Shown: positions 45,445 through 53,374 of the stretch, one piece after another
Layout: each line of letters opens with the position of its first letter
Numbering within the stretch: position 1 is the first letter of the stretch
Assembly (NCBI GenBank): GCA_934255545.1
Contig: CAKQOE010000006.1
Location: 12,051-76,050, forward strand
Origin: an uncultured Clostridia bacterium
Lineage (GTDB): Bacteria; Bacillota; Clostridia; Peptostreptococcales; Anaerovoracaceae
Direction of reading: 5' to 3'
Length of the DNA: 64,000 bases
The notes under the pieces: model-generated
The model's input: the letters and a program-made list of their open reading frames with translations, nothing else
The model's database searches: none
Told to the model about the DNA's origin: nothing
Position numbers and translations under genes: made by a program

Positions 45445-45520
45445 TTGAGTGCAGCTGGCTGACATTTTACAGTCCCTATAGTTTTGCGTCCCTGGCTTTC
45501 GCCAGGTTTGCCATTTATTC
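45445..45520 (-). ncRNA. c-di-GMP-I (GEMM-I) riboswitch aptamer
   Basis: On the minus strand: GGCAAACC, a CCTGGC-GAAA-GCCAGG stem with the GAAA tetraloop, then GGGACGCAAA, CTATAGGG and TCAGCCAGCTGC. These match the class I cyclic di-GMP aptamer in order: the GCAAACC strand, GAAA-capped helix, GGGACGCAAAGC joining region and the CAGCC side of the second helix. The 3' end (CAGCTGC instead of GGGTTGCC) deviates. A promoter and a terminator bracket it, a complete expression platform. No recognised c-di-GMP target gene (adhesin, motility, pilus) follows directly. Confidence 0.85.
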
Positions 45521-45532
45521 AATTACAGTTTC

Positions 45533-45561
45533 ATTCTATTCGGATGTTCGAACAGCGTCAA
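45533..45561 (-). promoter_or_regulatory. Promoter of the c-di-GMP riboswitch
   Basis: TTGACG (45556-45561), 17 bases, TAGAAT (45533-45538). The predicted start at about 45526 is just before the aptamer. Confidence 0.75.
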
Positions 45562-45751
45562 TATAAATTCTTGTATTTTCAATTTTTTATTAAATATTTT
45601 TTGATTTTTATATTTATCCCCCTTAATTTATTTACATATTATGTTTATCTTGCCATTGTTTTCTTTATTTAGATAATATGTAATCTTTATAACAATAATA
45701 TCAACTCTAAATCTCTGCTACCCTATAGCTATAAAGGAGGGCTCTGTCTGC

Positions 45752-46069
45752 ATGAATTATGAAAGGTCCAGGTACAGGGTCGGCGAGCGGATCAGGTATT
45801 TCCGGGAGTTGAAGGGCTGGTCTGTTAACAGGCTTGCTAACAAGGCCGGTGTGTCGCAGAGTTATCTGAGGGATATCGAGCTTGAGAACAAGAATCCTAC
45901 AGTCGAGTTTCTATCGCTTATCTGCGATACTCTTGAAATCTCGCTCAGTGATTTTTTTGGTGACGCGGACGCTGCAGGCGATGAAGATCCTTTATTTCAG
46001 CGTATCTATCAGCTTGATGCCGAGCAGCGTGGGGCGCTGCTTGCGTTTCTGAATACTATTCCGCATTAG
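45752..46069 (+). CDS. XRE family HTH transcriptional regulator
   Basis: A 105-residue Cro/C1-type regulator. The HTH (VGERIRYFRELKGWSVNRLA, KAGVSQSYLRDIELENKNPT) occupies residues 10-65, followed by a short tail. AGGAGG lies 11 bases before the ATG. Tetraloop-class hairpins follow it (46096-46130). Target unknown. Confidence 0.88.
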   Translation: MNYERSRYRVGERIRYFRELKGWSVNRLANKAGVSQSYLRDIELENKNPTVEFLSLICDTLEISLSDFFGDADAAGDEDPLFQRIYQLDAEQRGALLAFLNTIPH

Positions 46070-46095
46070 TGTCAGCGTCATCACAACTTTTTCCT

Positions 46096-46130
46096 GCGGG
46101 CGGGCAGCCCGCTCTGCCGGTGACGGCAGA
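46096..46130. repeat. Two adjacent GC-rich inverted repeats after the XRE gene
   Basis: GCGGGC-GGGCA-GCCCGC (46096-46112) and TCTGCCG-GTGA-CGGCAGA (46113-46130; GTGA loop on the sense strand of the XRE gene). Confidence 0.8.
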
Positions 46131-46166
46131 AAGGCTGTTCCTCCGCTTAAGAATACTTCGTGGCGC

Positions 46167-46430
46167 TCATTCGTCATCCTCGCGCGGTGTGTACGGCCGC
46201 ATCACGTAGCCCTTGCGGACTCTGTCAAAGACGATCTCGGTCGGCGGCACTGTGTTGTCGTAATAATCGCGCAGCTCCTTGATGTCGCGGATGATGCTCC
46301 GCTCATTGACCCCGTACCGGAACGCGGCGGTGTACTTGTCTATGACTTCGCCGTTTTTCAGCCTGTCGCTGAGCTCCAGTATCCTGTATGCTTTTGTTTT
46401 GCTGATTTCGTTTTTCCTTTTCTTTTCCAT
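46167..46430 (-). CDS. Small HTH protein (WYL/DeoR-type N-terminal HTH without effector domain)
   Basis: An 87-residue protein. KTKAYRILELSDRLKNGEVI, then AFRYGVNERSIIRDIKELRDYY is the winged HTH usually found at the N-terminus of WYL regulators; KGYVMRPY closes the wing. The WYL domain is absent and the gene ends normally (RPYTPREDDE), so it is either a stand-alone HTH protein or an old truncation. Confidence 0.72.
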   Translation of the reverse strand: MEKKRKNEISKTKAYRILELSDRLKNGEVIDKYTAAFRYGVNERSIIRDIKELRDYYDNTVPPTEIVFDRVRKGYVMRPYTPREDDE

Positions 46431-46870
46431 TACGATTTCATGATTCCCTTACAAAATTTCATCTGTTTTCTTAAAAACACCCATGCTGACAAACGACATC
46501 CTGCACTAATGCAAAGCGCTGTATCCGCGCACTCCCGAAAATGCGCACGCGCCATGCATCCGCCGGCGGATGAAAACCATCCTGCTGCTGCCTGTCAGCT
46601 TTATCCTTACTCCTGTAATTGTACAAATCATGAATGACAGGAAGTGTCATTATGGACAATATTTTTATATATTATTGAAAAATTTTTCAATAATATCTCC
46701 TGCCCCTTACGCGCGCCTGGCGTGCGTATTTCTATTAATTTATATTTTTTACATATTCAGGTTGTAATTTTATTACATTTAGTGTATTATCAGGATAGAT
46801 CACAATCTGGAAGTTTATGTAATTTAATATTACAAAGTTTCTATATCAAAATTCATATACATGTGGGTAA
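46431..46870. other. Intergenic region rich in inverted repeats
   Basis: 440 bases: palindrome CATCCGCCGGCGGATG (46557-46572), ATGACA-GGAAG-TGTCAT (46634-46650), a 28-bp perfect AT palindrome (46669-46696, arm ATATTATTGAAAAA), and TACGCGCGCC/GGCGTGCGTA with one mismatch (46708-46728). No gene seen. Confidence 0.6.
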
Positions 46871-47752
46871 AAGGATACCGTCAGTTCTACTTACCGTAAA
46901 AATGCTGCAAACATCGAAACTGTTCAGAAATATCGTGATGTACTGAAGTCGGCTGTTATAAAGCAGGATGACATGGCTTCTTATGTGATTCTGGGTATTG
47001 AAAACCAGACGAAAGTGAATTATGCTATTGCTGTAAAGAACATTATTTATGATGCTCTGCAGTACGGCAGACAGGTACAAAAGATAGCTGAAGCTCACAG
47101 AAAAAATTCTGCTGGATTTAGAGGACGCAGCAGCGCTGAGTTTCTTTCAGGATTTTGCAAAGATGACTATCTGAGGCCTGTTATTACACTTGTTATACAT
47201 TTTGGCGCTGATGAATGGGATGGTCCTTTATCGCTGCATGATATGATAAAATTTGATGATCCCACGCTTATCAAATTTGTACCTGACTATCCTGTACATC
47301 TTATAGACCCGGCGCAGCTCAGCGATGATGAGCTTTTGAAATTTTCTACCAGCCTGCGCGAAGTACTGCAGTATATAAAATATTCTAAAGATAAAGAAAA
47401 ACTGGTAGAGATAACCAGTGATAACCCACGTATGTTCATTGAAATGAGTGCAGCGCAGGTAATAGGAACTGTAACAGACACACCATTTAATGTTTATGAA
47501 GAAGATGGGGAGGTAAATATGTGTCAAGCGATAAGAGAATTGATGGAAGATGCCCGGGCTGAAGGCAGAGCCGAAATGTGTCAGGGAATAGCTGAATTGA
47601 TGGAAGATGCCCGGACTCAAGGGCTTCAGCTCGTGCAGGATATGCAGGCATGGTTAAAAGAGCAGGGACGTATCGATGATATCATGCAGACTATCAGCGA
47701 TAGTAATTTCCGTGATAAGATGATCGATGAGTATATGGCTTCATTGAAATAA
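46871..47752 (+). pseudogene. Rpn-family PD-(D/E)XK nuclease/transposase-like gene, 5' truncated
   Basis: The open frame shows the conserved core VQKYRDVLKSAVIKQDDMAS, ILGIENQTKVNYAIAVKNII and YDALQYGRQVQKI, then the usual mid-region and a C-terminus with two tandem copies of a MCQ.I.ELMEDAR segment. The first ATG (46973) falls inside the conserved core, and the 34 upstream codons (46871 on) are still homologous in frame before a stop at 46868. Family members normally carry about 70 more N-terminal residues, so the 5' end has been lost. If translated from 46973 it gives 259 residues. Confidence 0.75.
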
Positions 47753-47765
47753 CAGTAATTATTGT

Positions 47766-47800
47766 ACAGGGCTGTCGCACATGCGACAGCCCTGTTATTT
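47766..47800 (+). terminator. Terminator after the Rpn-like gene
   Basis: Perfect 13-bp stem ACAGGGCTGTCGC-ACAT-GCGACAGCCCTGT followed by TATTT. It is a relative of the hairpin at 35492. Confidence 0.85.
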
Positions 47801-47816
47801 ATCCGTATGGCAATAA

Positions 47817-47870
47817 CTAATATTTACTTTCCATCTCAAGTATCTGTTCAAGCAGCCACCTGTTGCGCGG
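47817..47870 (-). pseudogene. 3'-end relic of a second PanE-like gene
   Basis: The last 16 codons read RNRWLLEQILEMESKY, against RNRWLLKRILEMESKY at the end of the intact gene at 35542. The DNA matches at about 89% over 55 bases, and the hairpin beside it is shared too. Similarity ends where the P-type ATPase 3' flank begins. Confidence 0.8.
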
Positions 47871-47885
47871 CTCTTGTTAATTTAT

Positions 47886-50444
47886 TTATGATCTTTTTTC
47901 AGATATTTTTGTTCTTACGAATTTTAAAAACTGTATTATCGGCAGGTTCAAAAGTGCCAGGGCGTAGGCTGTAAGCAGCTGTACGGCGTTCAGCGGCTGT
48001 ACCTGGAATACAGTGTGAAGCGCAGGTATGGTCACTGCACATGTTATGAGTACCATGCCGAGGATAAAGGCGCCGATCAGGTAAATGTTATTGAAGAACC
48101 TGTTTGTAAAGATCACAGGTCCGGATGATTTACAGTTGAAGCCGTGTACAAGGCGGCTGCTGCAGAGTGTTGCGAAAGCCATTGTGCTTGCGAGGAGCGC
48201 GTTTTCCCCCTGATGATATCCGATCATAAACGCGATCATCGTCATTACCCCTATGCACAGTCCTTCAGTTCCGATGCTTAACAAAAATGGTCTCGTCAGT
48301 ATAGACTCGTTCATCGGGCGCGGCTTTTCCTTCATGACTTCTCTGCTGTGCGGCTCAAGACCGAGCGCTATGGCAGGAAGACTGTCTGTCAGCAGATTTA
48401 TAAATAAAAGATGAACAGGCGCGAACGGTACAGGCAGCGCCGCCAGCGACGCGTATAAAACTGCCAGTATAGCGCCGAAATTGCCTGACAGAAGGAACTG
48501 TATGGAATTTTTAATGTTCCGGTATACATTTCTTCCATTTTCTACCGCTTTTACTATTGTCGCAAAATTATCATCAGTCAGGACCATAGACGCTGCATCC
48601 TTTGATACCTCGCTGCCTGTTATACCCATAGCAACGCCTATATCAGCCTGCCTCAGGGCAGGCGCATCGTTCACGCCGTCACCCGTCATTGCGACTATAT
48701 TGCCGCGCTCCTGCCATGCGCGCACTATGCGTATCTTGTGCTCCGGCGAGACGCGCGCATATACAGATATACCCGGCACAAAAGCCTTGAGCTCTTCGTC
48801 CGTCATACTCTCTATAACCGCGCCCTCGCACGCTTCCGAAGCGTCCTTAAGTATGCCGATGCGCTTTGCTATAGCCGACGCAGTCACCTTATGATCCCCC
48901 GTTATCATAACAGGCTTTATACCTGCGCTTATGCAGTCAGCTACAGCTGCCTTCGACTCTTCACGCGGCGGATCCATCATAGCTATGAGTCCGATAAACG
49001 CGAGATCGTCCTCGTCATACACTGTAAGACTCTTTTCACCCTCAAGCCTCTTCGCCGCAAACGCGAGCACGCGGAGCCCGTTTTCAGAATAATGTCTGTT
49101 CTGAGCCTCTATAGCATCGCGGTCTTCATCCGTTATCACCCTTATTTTTCCGTTTTCCTTTATGCGGCGCACTCTGTCTAGCAGAACATCGACAGCGCCT
49201 TTTATGACCATAACATACTCGCCGTCTATACAATGCTCCGTAGACATGAGCTTTCTGTCACTGTCAAACGGGACCTCCGACAGGCGAGGGTACCCGCTGC
49301 GTGCTGCTTTAGCTTCCACTCCGAGCTTCTTTCCAAGATTTATGAGCGCCGTTTCGGTAGGATCCCCTATCTCCTGACCGCCTCCGTTGCTCGAGTCGTT
49401 GCAAAGTATACTGAACAGCAGCAGCTCCTTCTGAGCGATATCATTCAGATCTATATCAGCTGCAGCAACGCTCCGTCCATCAACATAATAATCTTCTACA
49501 GTCATTTTGTTCTGCGTCAGCGTTCCTGTTTTATCTGAACATATGACTGAAACGCTTCCCAGCCCCTCTACAGCCTGAAGCTTCCTTATGATGGCATGCT
49601 CTTTCGCCATTTTCTGCGTTCCGAACGAAAGAACGATAGTGACTATAGAGCTCAATGCCTCCGGTATAGCAGCAACTGCAAGCGCTACAGCAAACAGAAA
49701 CGCGTTTACGAATGAATCTCCGCGCATCACGCTGACGCCGAACAGTATCGCGCAAAAGACCATTATGATGACCGAAAGCTTCCTTCCGAAATCATCAAGA
49801 TTTCTCTGAAGCGGTGTCTGCTTTTCCGAAGCGCTGTGGAGCAGGCCGGCGATCTTGCCTACTTCCGTCTGCATTCCGATAGCAGTTACTTCAAACGACG
49901 CGCGGCCGTAAGTCGCGAAGCTTCCTGAAAAGACACGGTTTGTCTGGTCTCCAAGTGCTGCGCTCTCCGGCACTTCATCAAGTGACTTTTCAACTGAAAG
50001 GCTTTCCCCTGTAAGAGCGCTTTCATCGACCTTAAGGCTGGCACACGTGATCAGCTTTCCGTCTGCAGGTACCATGTCGCCTGCCTCTACGATCACCTCG
50101 TCACCCACAGTCACCTCGCGGGCCGGTATCTGCATGAGCGTCCCATCGCGCATGACTTTAGCCTCCGGCGCCGACAGCTGCTTGAGGCTGCTGAGCGACT
50201 TTTCTGCTTTAACCGTCTGCACCGTTCCAAGCACAGCGTTCATAGCTACGACAACAAATATGACTGCAGCGCTCTCGACTTCGCCCAGAAAGGCTGACAC
50301 GACAGCTGCTATCATGAGTATAATGACCAGAAAATCTTTGAATTGCTCCAGAAATATCAGGAAGAAGTTCTTTTTCTTTCCCTCCTGAAGCTCGTTCATG
50401 CCGTATCTTTCCTGATTCTGCCTTGCCTGTTCGCTTGTAAGCAT
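47886..50444 (-). CDS. Cation-transporting P-type ATPase (Ca2+/Mn2+ type)
   Basis: A P2-type ATPase of about 852 residues. Actuator TGES in ALTGESLSVEK, helix 4 motif IPEALSSIVTIVL, phosphorylation site CSDKTGTLTQNKM, and hinge TGDGVNDAPALRQADIGVAMG are all present, with C-terminal membrane helices. ATG 50444 (MLTSEQARQNQERYG) lies 8 bases after AGGAGG; the open frame extends to 50522, but that part overlaps the leader hairpin. A yybP-ykoY-type riboswitch upstream argues for Mn2+ (or Mn2+/Ca2+) efflux. Helix-4 PEAL in place of SERCA PEGL is common in bacterial relatives as I recall. Confidence 0.92.
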   Translation of the reverse strand: MLTSEQARQNQERYGMNELQEGKKKNFFLIFLEQFKDFLVIILMIAAVVSAFLGEVESAAVIFVVVAMNAVLGTVQTVKAEKSLSSLKQLSAPEAKVMRDGTLMQIPAREVTVGDEVIVEAGDMVPADGKLITCASLKVDESALTGESLSVEKSLDEVPESAALGDQTNRVFSGSFATYGRASFEVTAIGMQTEVGKIAGLLHSASEKQTPLQRNLDDFGRKLSVIIMVFCAILFGVSVMRGDSFVNAFLFAVALAVAAIPEALSSIVTIVLSFGTQKMAKEHAIIRKLQAVEGLGSVSVICSDKTGTLTQNKMTVEDYYVDGRSVAAADIDLNDIAQKELLLFSILCNDSSNGGGQEIGDPTETALINLGKKLGVEAKAARSGYPRLSEVPFDSDRKLMSTEHCIDGEYVMVIKGAVDVLLDRVRRIKENGKIRVITDEDRDAIEAQNRHYSENGLRVLAFAAKRLEGEKSLTVYDEDDLAFIGLIAMMDPPREESKAAVADCISAGIKPVMITGDHKVTASAIAKRIGILKDASEACEGAVIESMTDEELKAFVPGISVYARVSPEHKIRIVRAWQERGNIVAMTGDGVNDAPALRQADIGVAMGITGSEVSKDAASMVLTDDNFATIVKAVENGRNVYRNIKNSIQFLLSGNFGAILAVLYASLAALPVPFAPVHLLFINLLTDSLPAIALGLEPHSREVMKEKPRPMNESILTRPFLLSIGTEGLCIGVMTMIAFMIGYHQGENALLASTMAFATLCSSRLVHGFNCKSSGPVIFTNRFFNNIYLIGAFILGMVLITCAVTIPALHTVFQVQPLNAVQLLTAYALALLNLPIIQFLKFVRTKISEKRS

Positions 50445-50475
50445 AATGAATTCCTCCTTTTCAACTTTTCGATTT

Positions 50476-50536
50476 TTGAAACAAAAAAACAAAAAGAGAC
50501 TTTTATTGCACGTCAAAAACATGCAATAAAAGTCTC
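50476..50536 (-). terminator. Regulated terminator of the Mn2+ riboswitch
   Basis: 15-bp perfect stem (arm GAGACTTTTATTGCA) followed by a T-rich run with TTTTTTT. Its upstream arm includes the 3' strand of the aptamer's P1 helix, so the two structures exclude each other. Confidence 0.85.
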
Positions 50537-50656
50537 ACCATTTCATTACGATACGGACGGCCTTCTTTATCACAACGACCGTCGTACTGACGACACCGTA
50601 AACAACATTTGTGTCCGCCTGGCGGACGCTCTAGCTGTCGGTTACTCCCTCTTATT
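50525..50656 (-). ncRNA. yybP-ykoY (Mn2+) riboswitch
   Basis: The minus strand reads AATAAGAG-GGAGTAAC at the 5' side and, after hairpins including GTCGTCAGTACGAC, ends GTAATGAAATGGTGAGACTTTTATT. GGGAGTA and the closing GAGAC.TTT match the class signature. P1 pairs AATAAGAG with CTTTTATT (one G-U). The CTTTTATT strand is also the left arm of the terminator at 50496-50536, which fits an ON switch: Mn2+ stabilises P1 and prevents termination. The variable hairpin near the 5' side is a class 1 GC-rich palindrome (50613-50627). Confidence 0.75.
50613..50627. repeat. Class 1 palindrome inside the Mn2+ riboswitch
   Basis: GTCCGCC-T-GGCGGAC, predicted to form one riboswitch stem. Confidence 0.8.
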
Positions 50657-50663
50657 TATTCTT

Positions 50664-50692
50664 AATATATTATATTACCGGACTGTTGTCAA
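50664..50692 (-). promoter_or_regulatory. Promoter of the Mn2+ riboswitch / P-type ATPase unit
   Basis: TTGACA (50687-50692), 17 bases, TATATT (50664-50669); start about 50657, at the first base of the riboswitch. Confidence 0.8.
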
Positions 50693-50849
50693 CATACATA
50701 ATTCGACATTGTTACGGAACACACTTCCGCCGTACAGCTCCGCCCTGTCATGCCGTAAAACACAACATGGCGACGGCTCATCTACAATAATGGCGTCATA
50801 TAAACAGGAAGATATATTATGCTGTTTTCTTCATTTTACCTGCCCTTAT

Positions 50850-52289
50850 TTAAACATCTGCACCAGCGTTACTTTTCAGCGTACCTGTTTCCCATCTGTA
50901 AAGGCGCAGCATCGTAACTGCCGACTGCTCTATAGTATACGGAGAATTTGGCGAAAAGCAGTTGTTCCCTGTTCCTGCCATCAGTCCGATGTTATAGCAA
51001 AATGATACCGCGTCTCTCGCATACGGAAATATATAGCTCTGATCGACTCCGTTTAAATAACACCCGCTGAAATACTTACTGTCATCCCATGAATGCGGAA
51101 GCATCGCCGAGTCGTCTATATCCGGGAATATATCAAGCTGAGCCATACGATAAAGTATTACTGCAGCATCTTGCCTCCTTATGGAGGTTTCAGGCGAAAA
51201 GCGCCCGTTTCCTGTCCCGTTTATTATCCCCGCGCCGGCCGCTTTCTCTACTGCTTCGCTGTCAGTATCAGAAAAGCGCCTGCCTCCTGATACGCTATCG
51301 AACTGATATCCCATAGCTTCCATAGACCTTACAGCCAGCTCGCAGAATTGCTGTCTCGTAATATCGCGCCGCCATATACCCTTTAAGCTGTCCGGCACAA
51401 AGCCGCGTTCCTCTGCTTCCTTTACATCAGACGCGGCCCACGGTGACGGGTCTTCAACTCCGTATGATGAATCTATCGTCGTCACAGCAGCAGGCATCCA
51501 TAACTCCATAAACTGTCTGACCGCTGCGCTGTTCCATTTATGCTCATCAGTCCACAGCGCCGCAGCAGAAGCCTTAAAACCATCATCACCCGACACGCCA
51601 TGCACATCAGCCTTCAGCACAGGATTGCTCTCATGCTTCCATCCGTTATAAAAAGCATTTAACTTTTTATTAAATTCATCTTTATTCATAGACACGCCGC
51701 CAAAGCTGTATCCCGATTCAGTGCGCCCTATTACCTGCGCCTCATCATCATATTTTTCATACCAGCTTATACTGTATATCTCTTTTCCTGTTCTAAGACC
51801 GGTGTCACCGTACATAAGCCTTACATAAGTATCAGTTCCAACACCGTTATGCGCATAAGTCTGAAGCCCGAAAAAACGAAATTCATTCTTACCGGTGCTG
51901 TAATAAAGCTCTGCATTTTTTACAGCCGATATATATACAGGTTCATCACCGCTTCCGGCACTATCAGGCAGCGTTATCTTCCGACACTCTCCATTCTTAA
52001 ATGACCACGCTGCCTTGACCGGGGCATATCCCGGATGCTCCTGCCCGAAAAAAAGCTCCGGAATGCCGTCAAGGTCAAGATCACGAAGCACCACGATATC
52101 GCCACCTGTCTGACTCAGTCCCTCTTTTGTCAGCGCATCAGTATACGTCTCCTTCCAGTCAGTATTGACAGAACTTTCCACGCTCGGCGTCTCTGGACCG
52201 CCCGATACATTGGTCACCGCTGCCTGTGCAGGCGTTACCGTCAACATAAGCATTGCCGCTGTTACCATGCTCATTATTTTCCTCTTCAT
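50850..52289 (-). CDS. Secreted SLH-domain protein
   Basis: A 479-residue protein with a signal peptide (about 1-24, ending TPAQAA). A calcium-loop-like VLRDLDLDGIPELFFG (about 66-82) resembles the FG-GAP loops of the giant SLH protein at 4986. The C-terminal third holds three SLH-type repeats (PWAASDVKEAEERGFVPDSL, RRFSDTDSEAVEKAAGAGII and SWDDSKYF, then MAGTGNNCFSP). Likely anchored to the cell wall polymer; ligand or enzyme activity unknown. It is followed by an imperfect hairpin near 50741. Confidence 0.85.
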   Translation of the reverse strand: MKRKIMSMVTAAMLMLTVTPAQAAVTNVSGGPETPSVESSVNTDWKETYTDALTKEGLSQTGGDIVVLRDLDLDGIPELFFGQEHPGYAPVKAAWSFKNGECRKITLPDSAGSGDEPVYISAVKNAELYYSTGKNEFRFFGLQTYAHNGVGTDTYVRLMYGDTGLRTGKEIYSISWYEKYDDEAQVIGRTESGYSFGGVSMNKDEFNKKLNAFYNGWKHESNPVLKADVHGVSGDDGFKASAAALWTDEHKWNSAAVRQFMELWMPAAVTTIDSSYGVEDPSPWAASDVKEAEERGFVPDSLKGIWRRDITRQQFCELAVRSMEAMGYQFDSVSGGRRFSDTDSEAVEKAAGAGIINGTGNGRFSPETSIRRQDAAVILYRMAQLDIFPDIDDSAMLPHSWDDSKYFSGCYLNGVDQSYIFPYARDAVSFCYNIGLMAGTGNNCFSPNSPYTIEQSAVTMLRLYRWETGTLKSNAGADV

Positions 52290-52419
52290 AATTATCTCTC
52301 TCCCTTTACTGCCAGTGACGGCAGCACTTTTTCTTTCTTATATTAACGCATGCATTTATATTAAGTACATTCTATTACATCTAATATATTTAAGTTATTA
52401 AGTTTTCTTAACATAAAAA

Positions 52420-52453
52420 CCGCCCTGTCATGCGATAAAGCACAACAGGGCGG
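52420..52453 (-). terminator. Terminator downstream of the 52513 gene
   Basis: CCGCCCTGT/ACAGGGCGG arms, followed on the minus strand by TTTTTATG. The loop carries GCGATAAAGCACAAC-type sequence shared with 40797, 41895 and 50741. Confidence 0.75.
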
Positions 52454-52467
52454 CAGTTTACCAGCTG

Positions 52468-52505
52468 CAGCCGTCACCGGCTGAACTTCCGGCGCTGGGG
52501 CGCCG
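52468..52505. repeat. Two GC-rich inverted repeats downstream of the 52513 gene
   Basis: CAGCCG-TCAC-CGGCTG (52468-52483; GTGA loop on the sense strand) and CGGCGC-TGGG-GCGCCG (52490-52505). Confidence 0.8.
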
Positions 52506-52512
52506 ATCGATC

Positions 52513-53064
52513 TTAAATTTTCATCATGTCAAATCGGTAAAATTCCAGCATTTTCTTAACTGCGCCGTCATTATCGCGGACATCGCGGCGGATAATGTAT
52601 TTTCTGCTGTTCCACGGTATGATGACTTTTGACCTTGTTACTTCTGCATCATATATAGCACTTGACGGCATACGGCACAGGAGCTCGTTTTTTCTGTTCA
52701 TGATGACGATCTCGCCTTTCCTGTACGCTACTATCATCATGCGTTTCGCCGTTATGGCTCTGAACACCGGAAACATCAATGCAAGCAGCACGCATACCGT
52801 TATGATCCCGGCGTCTGCCTGGTCAAATAGGCACATCATCGCTATGCAGAATACAAGCGTTCCTACGACAAATTTTGTAAAGATCTTAAACGACAGGCCT
52901 ATGTAATAACCCGAAACGAAAAGCGTATACTCTCCCTCGCCCCTGATCTCGTTCAGCGCGTCTGCGCCCTCGCCTGCCATTTTCAGCGTTTTATTCTGTA
53001 TGCTTTTGTCCAGCGCTGCTGTCAGAGCGTTTGATATTACAGATGAAATTATACTATTAAGCAT
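52513..53064 (-). CDS. Membrane protein of unknown function, possible PH-like cytosolic part
   Basis: 183 residues from ATG 53064. Two adjacent membrane segments (about 65-85 and 88-105, KIFTKFVVGTLVFCIAMMCL then GIITVCVLLALMFPVF) are followed by a beta-rich tail (MMIVAYRKGEIVIMNRKNE) that resembles small bacterial PH-type domains. The start overlaps the upstream stop by 8 bases (ATGCTTAA), implying coupling; an in-frame ATG at 53100 has no ribosome site. I cannot name the family. Confidence 0.65.
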   Translation of the reverse strand: MLNSIISSVISNALTAALDKSIQNKTLKMAGEGADALNEIRGEGEYTLFVSGYYIGLSFKIFTKFVVGTLVFCIAMMCLFDQADAGIITVCVLLALMFPVFRAITAKRMMIVAYRKGEIVIMNRKNELLCRMPSSAIYDAEVTRSKVIIPWNSRKYIIRRDVRDNDGAVKKMLEFYRFDMMKI

Positions 53065-53326
53065 TGTCTCTTTCCACGCCTGCGCCCGGCTTGTATTCAT
53101 CGTAAACGTTATATACGAATGTCTTCTGGTCCGGCTCTACAAGGAGCTCGCCTCCGCGCGCTCTGAATTCTTCAACTATATAGTCAGTCACATCCTGTGA
53201 CGGTTCTTCGACTGTCAGGTAAAAACCCTTGAGCCCGCATGTGCTGTGCGTTTTTACTTCGATGCCGAAGCGTTCTTTTACGCCGTTTATTATCTTTACT
53301 GCTTCAGTAAGCGCTATTCTTGCCAT
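53057..53326 (-). CDS. Small hypothetical protein, 89 aa
   Basis: It reads MARIALTEAVKIINGVKERF, then TCGLKGFYLTVEEPSQ and ending VYDEYKPGAGVERDNA. The size and alpha-beta pattern suggest a small soluble domain. Not recognised. The ATG follows GGAGG by about 7 bases, and translation appears coupled to the downstream membrane protein. Confidence 0.7.
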   Translation of the reverse strand: MARIALTEAVKIINGVKERFGIEVKTHSTCGLKGFYLTVEEPSQDVTDYIVEEFRARGGELLVEPDQKTFVYNVYDEYKPGAGVERDNA

Positions 53327-53374
53327 TTGGATCCTCCCTGTTCTGTTTGTCGGGGCATCAGCTTGTCTGTATAT

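Larger units (their letters stand above)
45184..45751. other. Intergenic region with c-di-GMP riboswitch unit
   Basis: 568 bases containing a palindrome (45314-45328) and a complete minus-strand riboswitch unit (terminator 45385-45430, aptamer 45445-45520, promoter 45533-45561). Beyond 45562 the sequence is very AT-rich and presumably carries the promoter of the XRE gene at 45752. Confidence 0.6.

Noticed and set aside
50445..50522. Longer N-terminus for the P-type ATPase
   Set aside because: It would translate the riboswitch terminator T-run (Phe/Leu-rich) and lacks a ribosome site.
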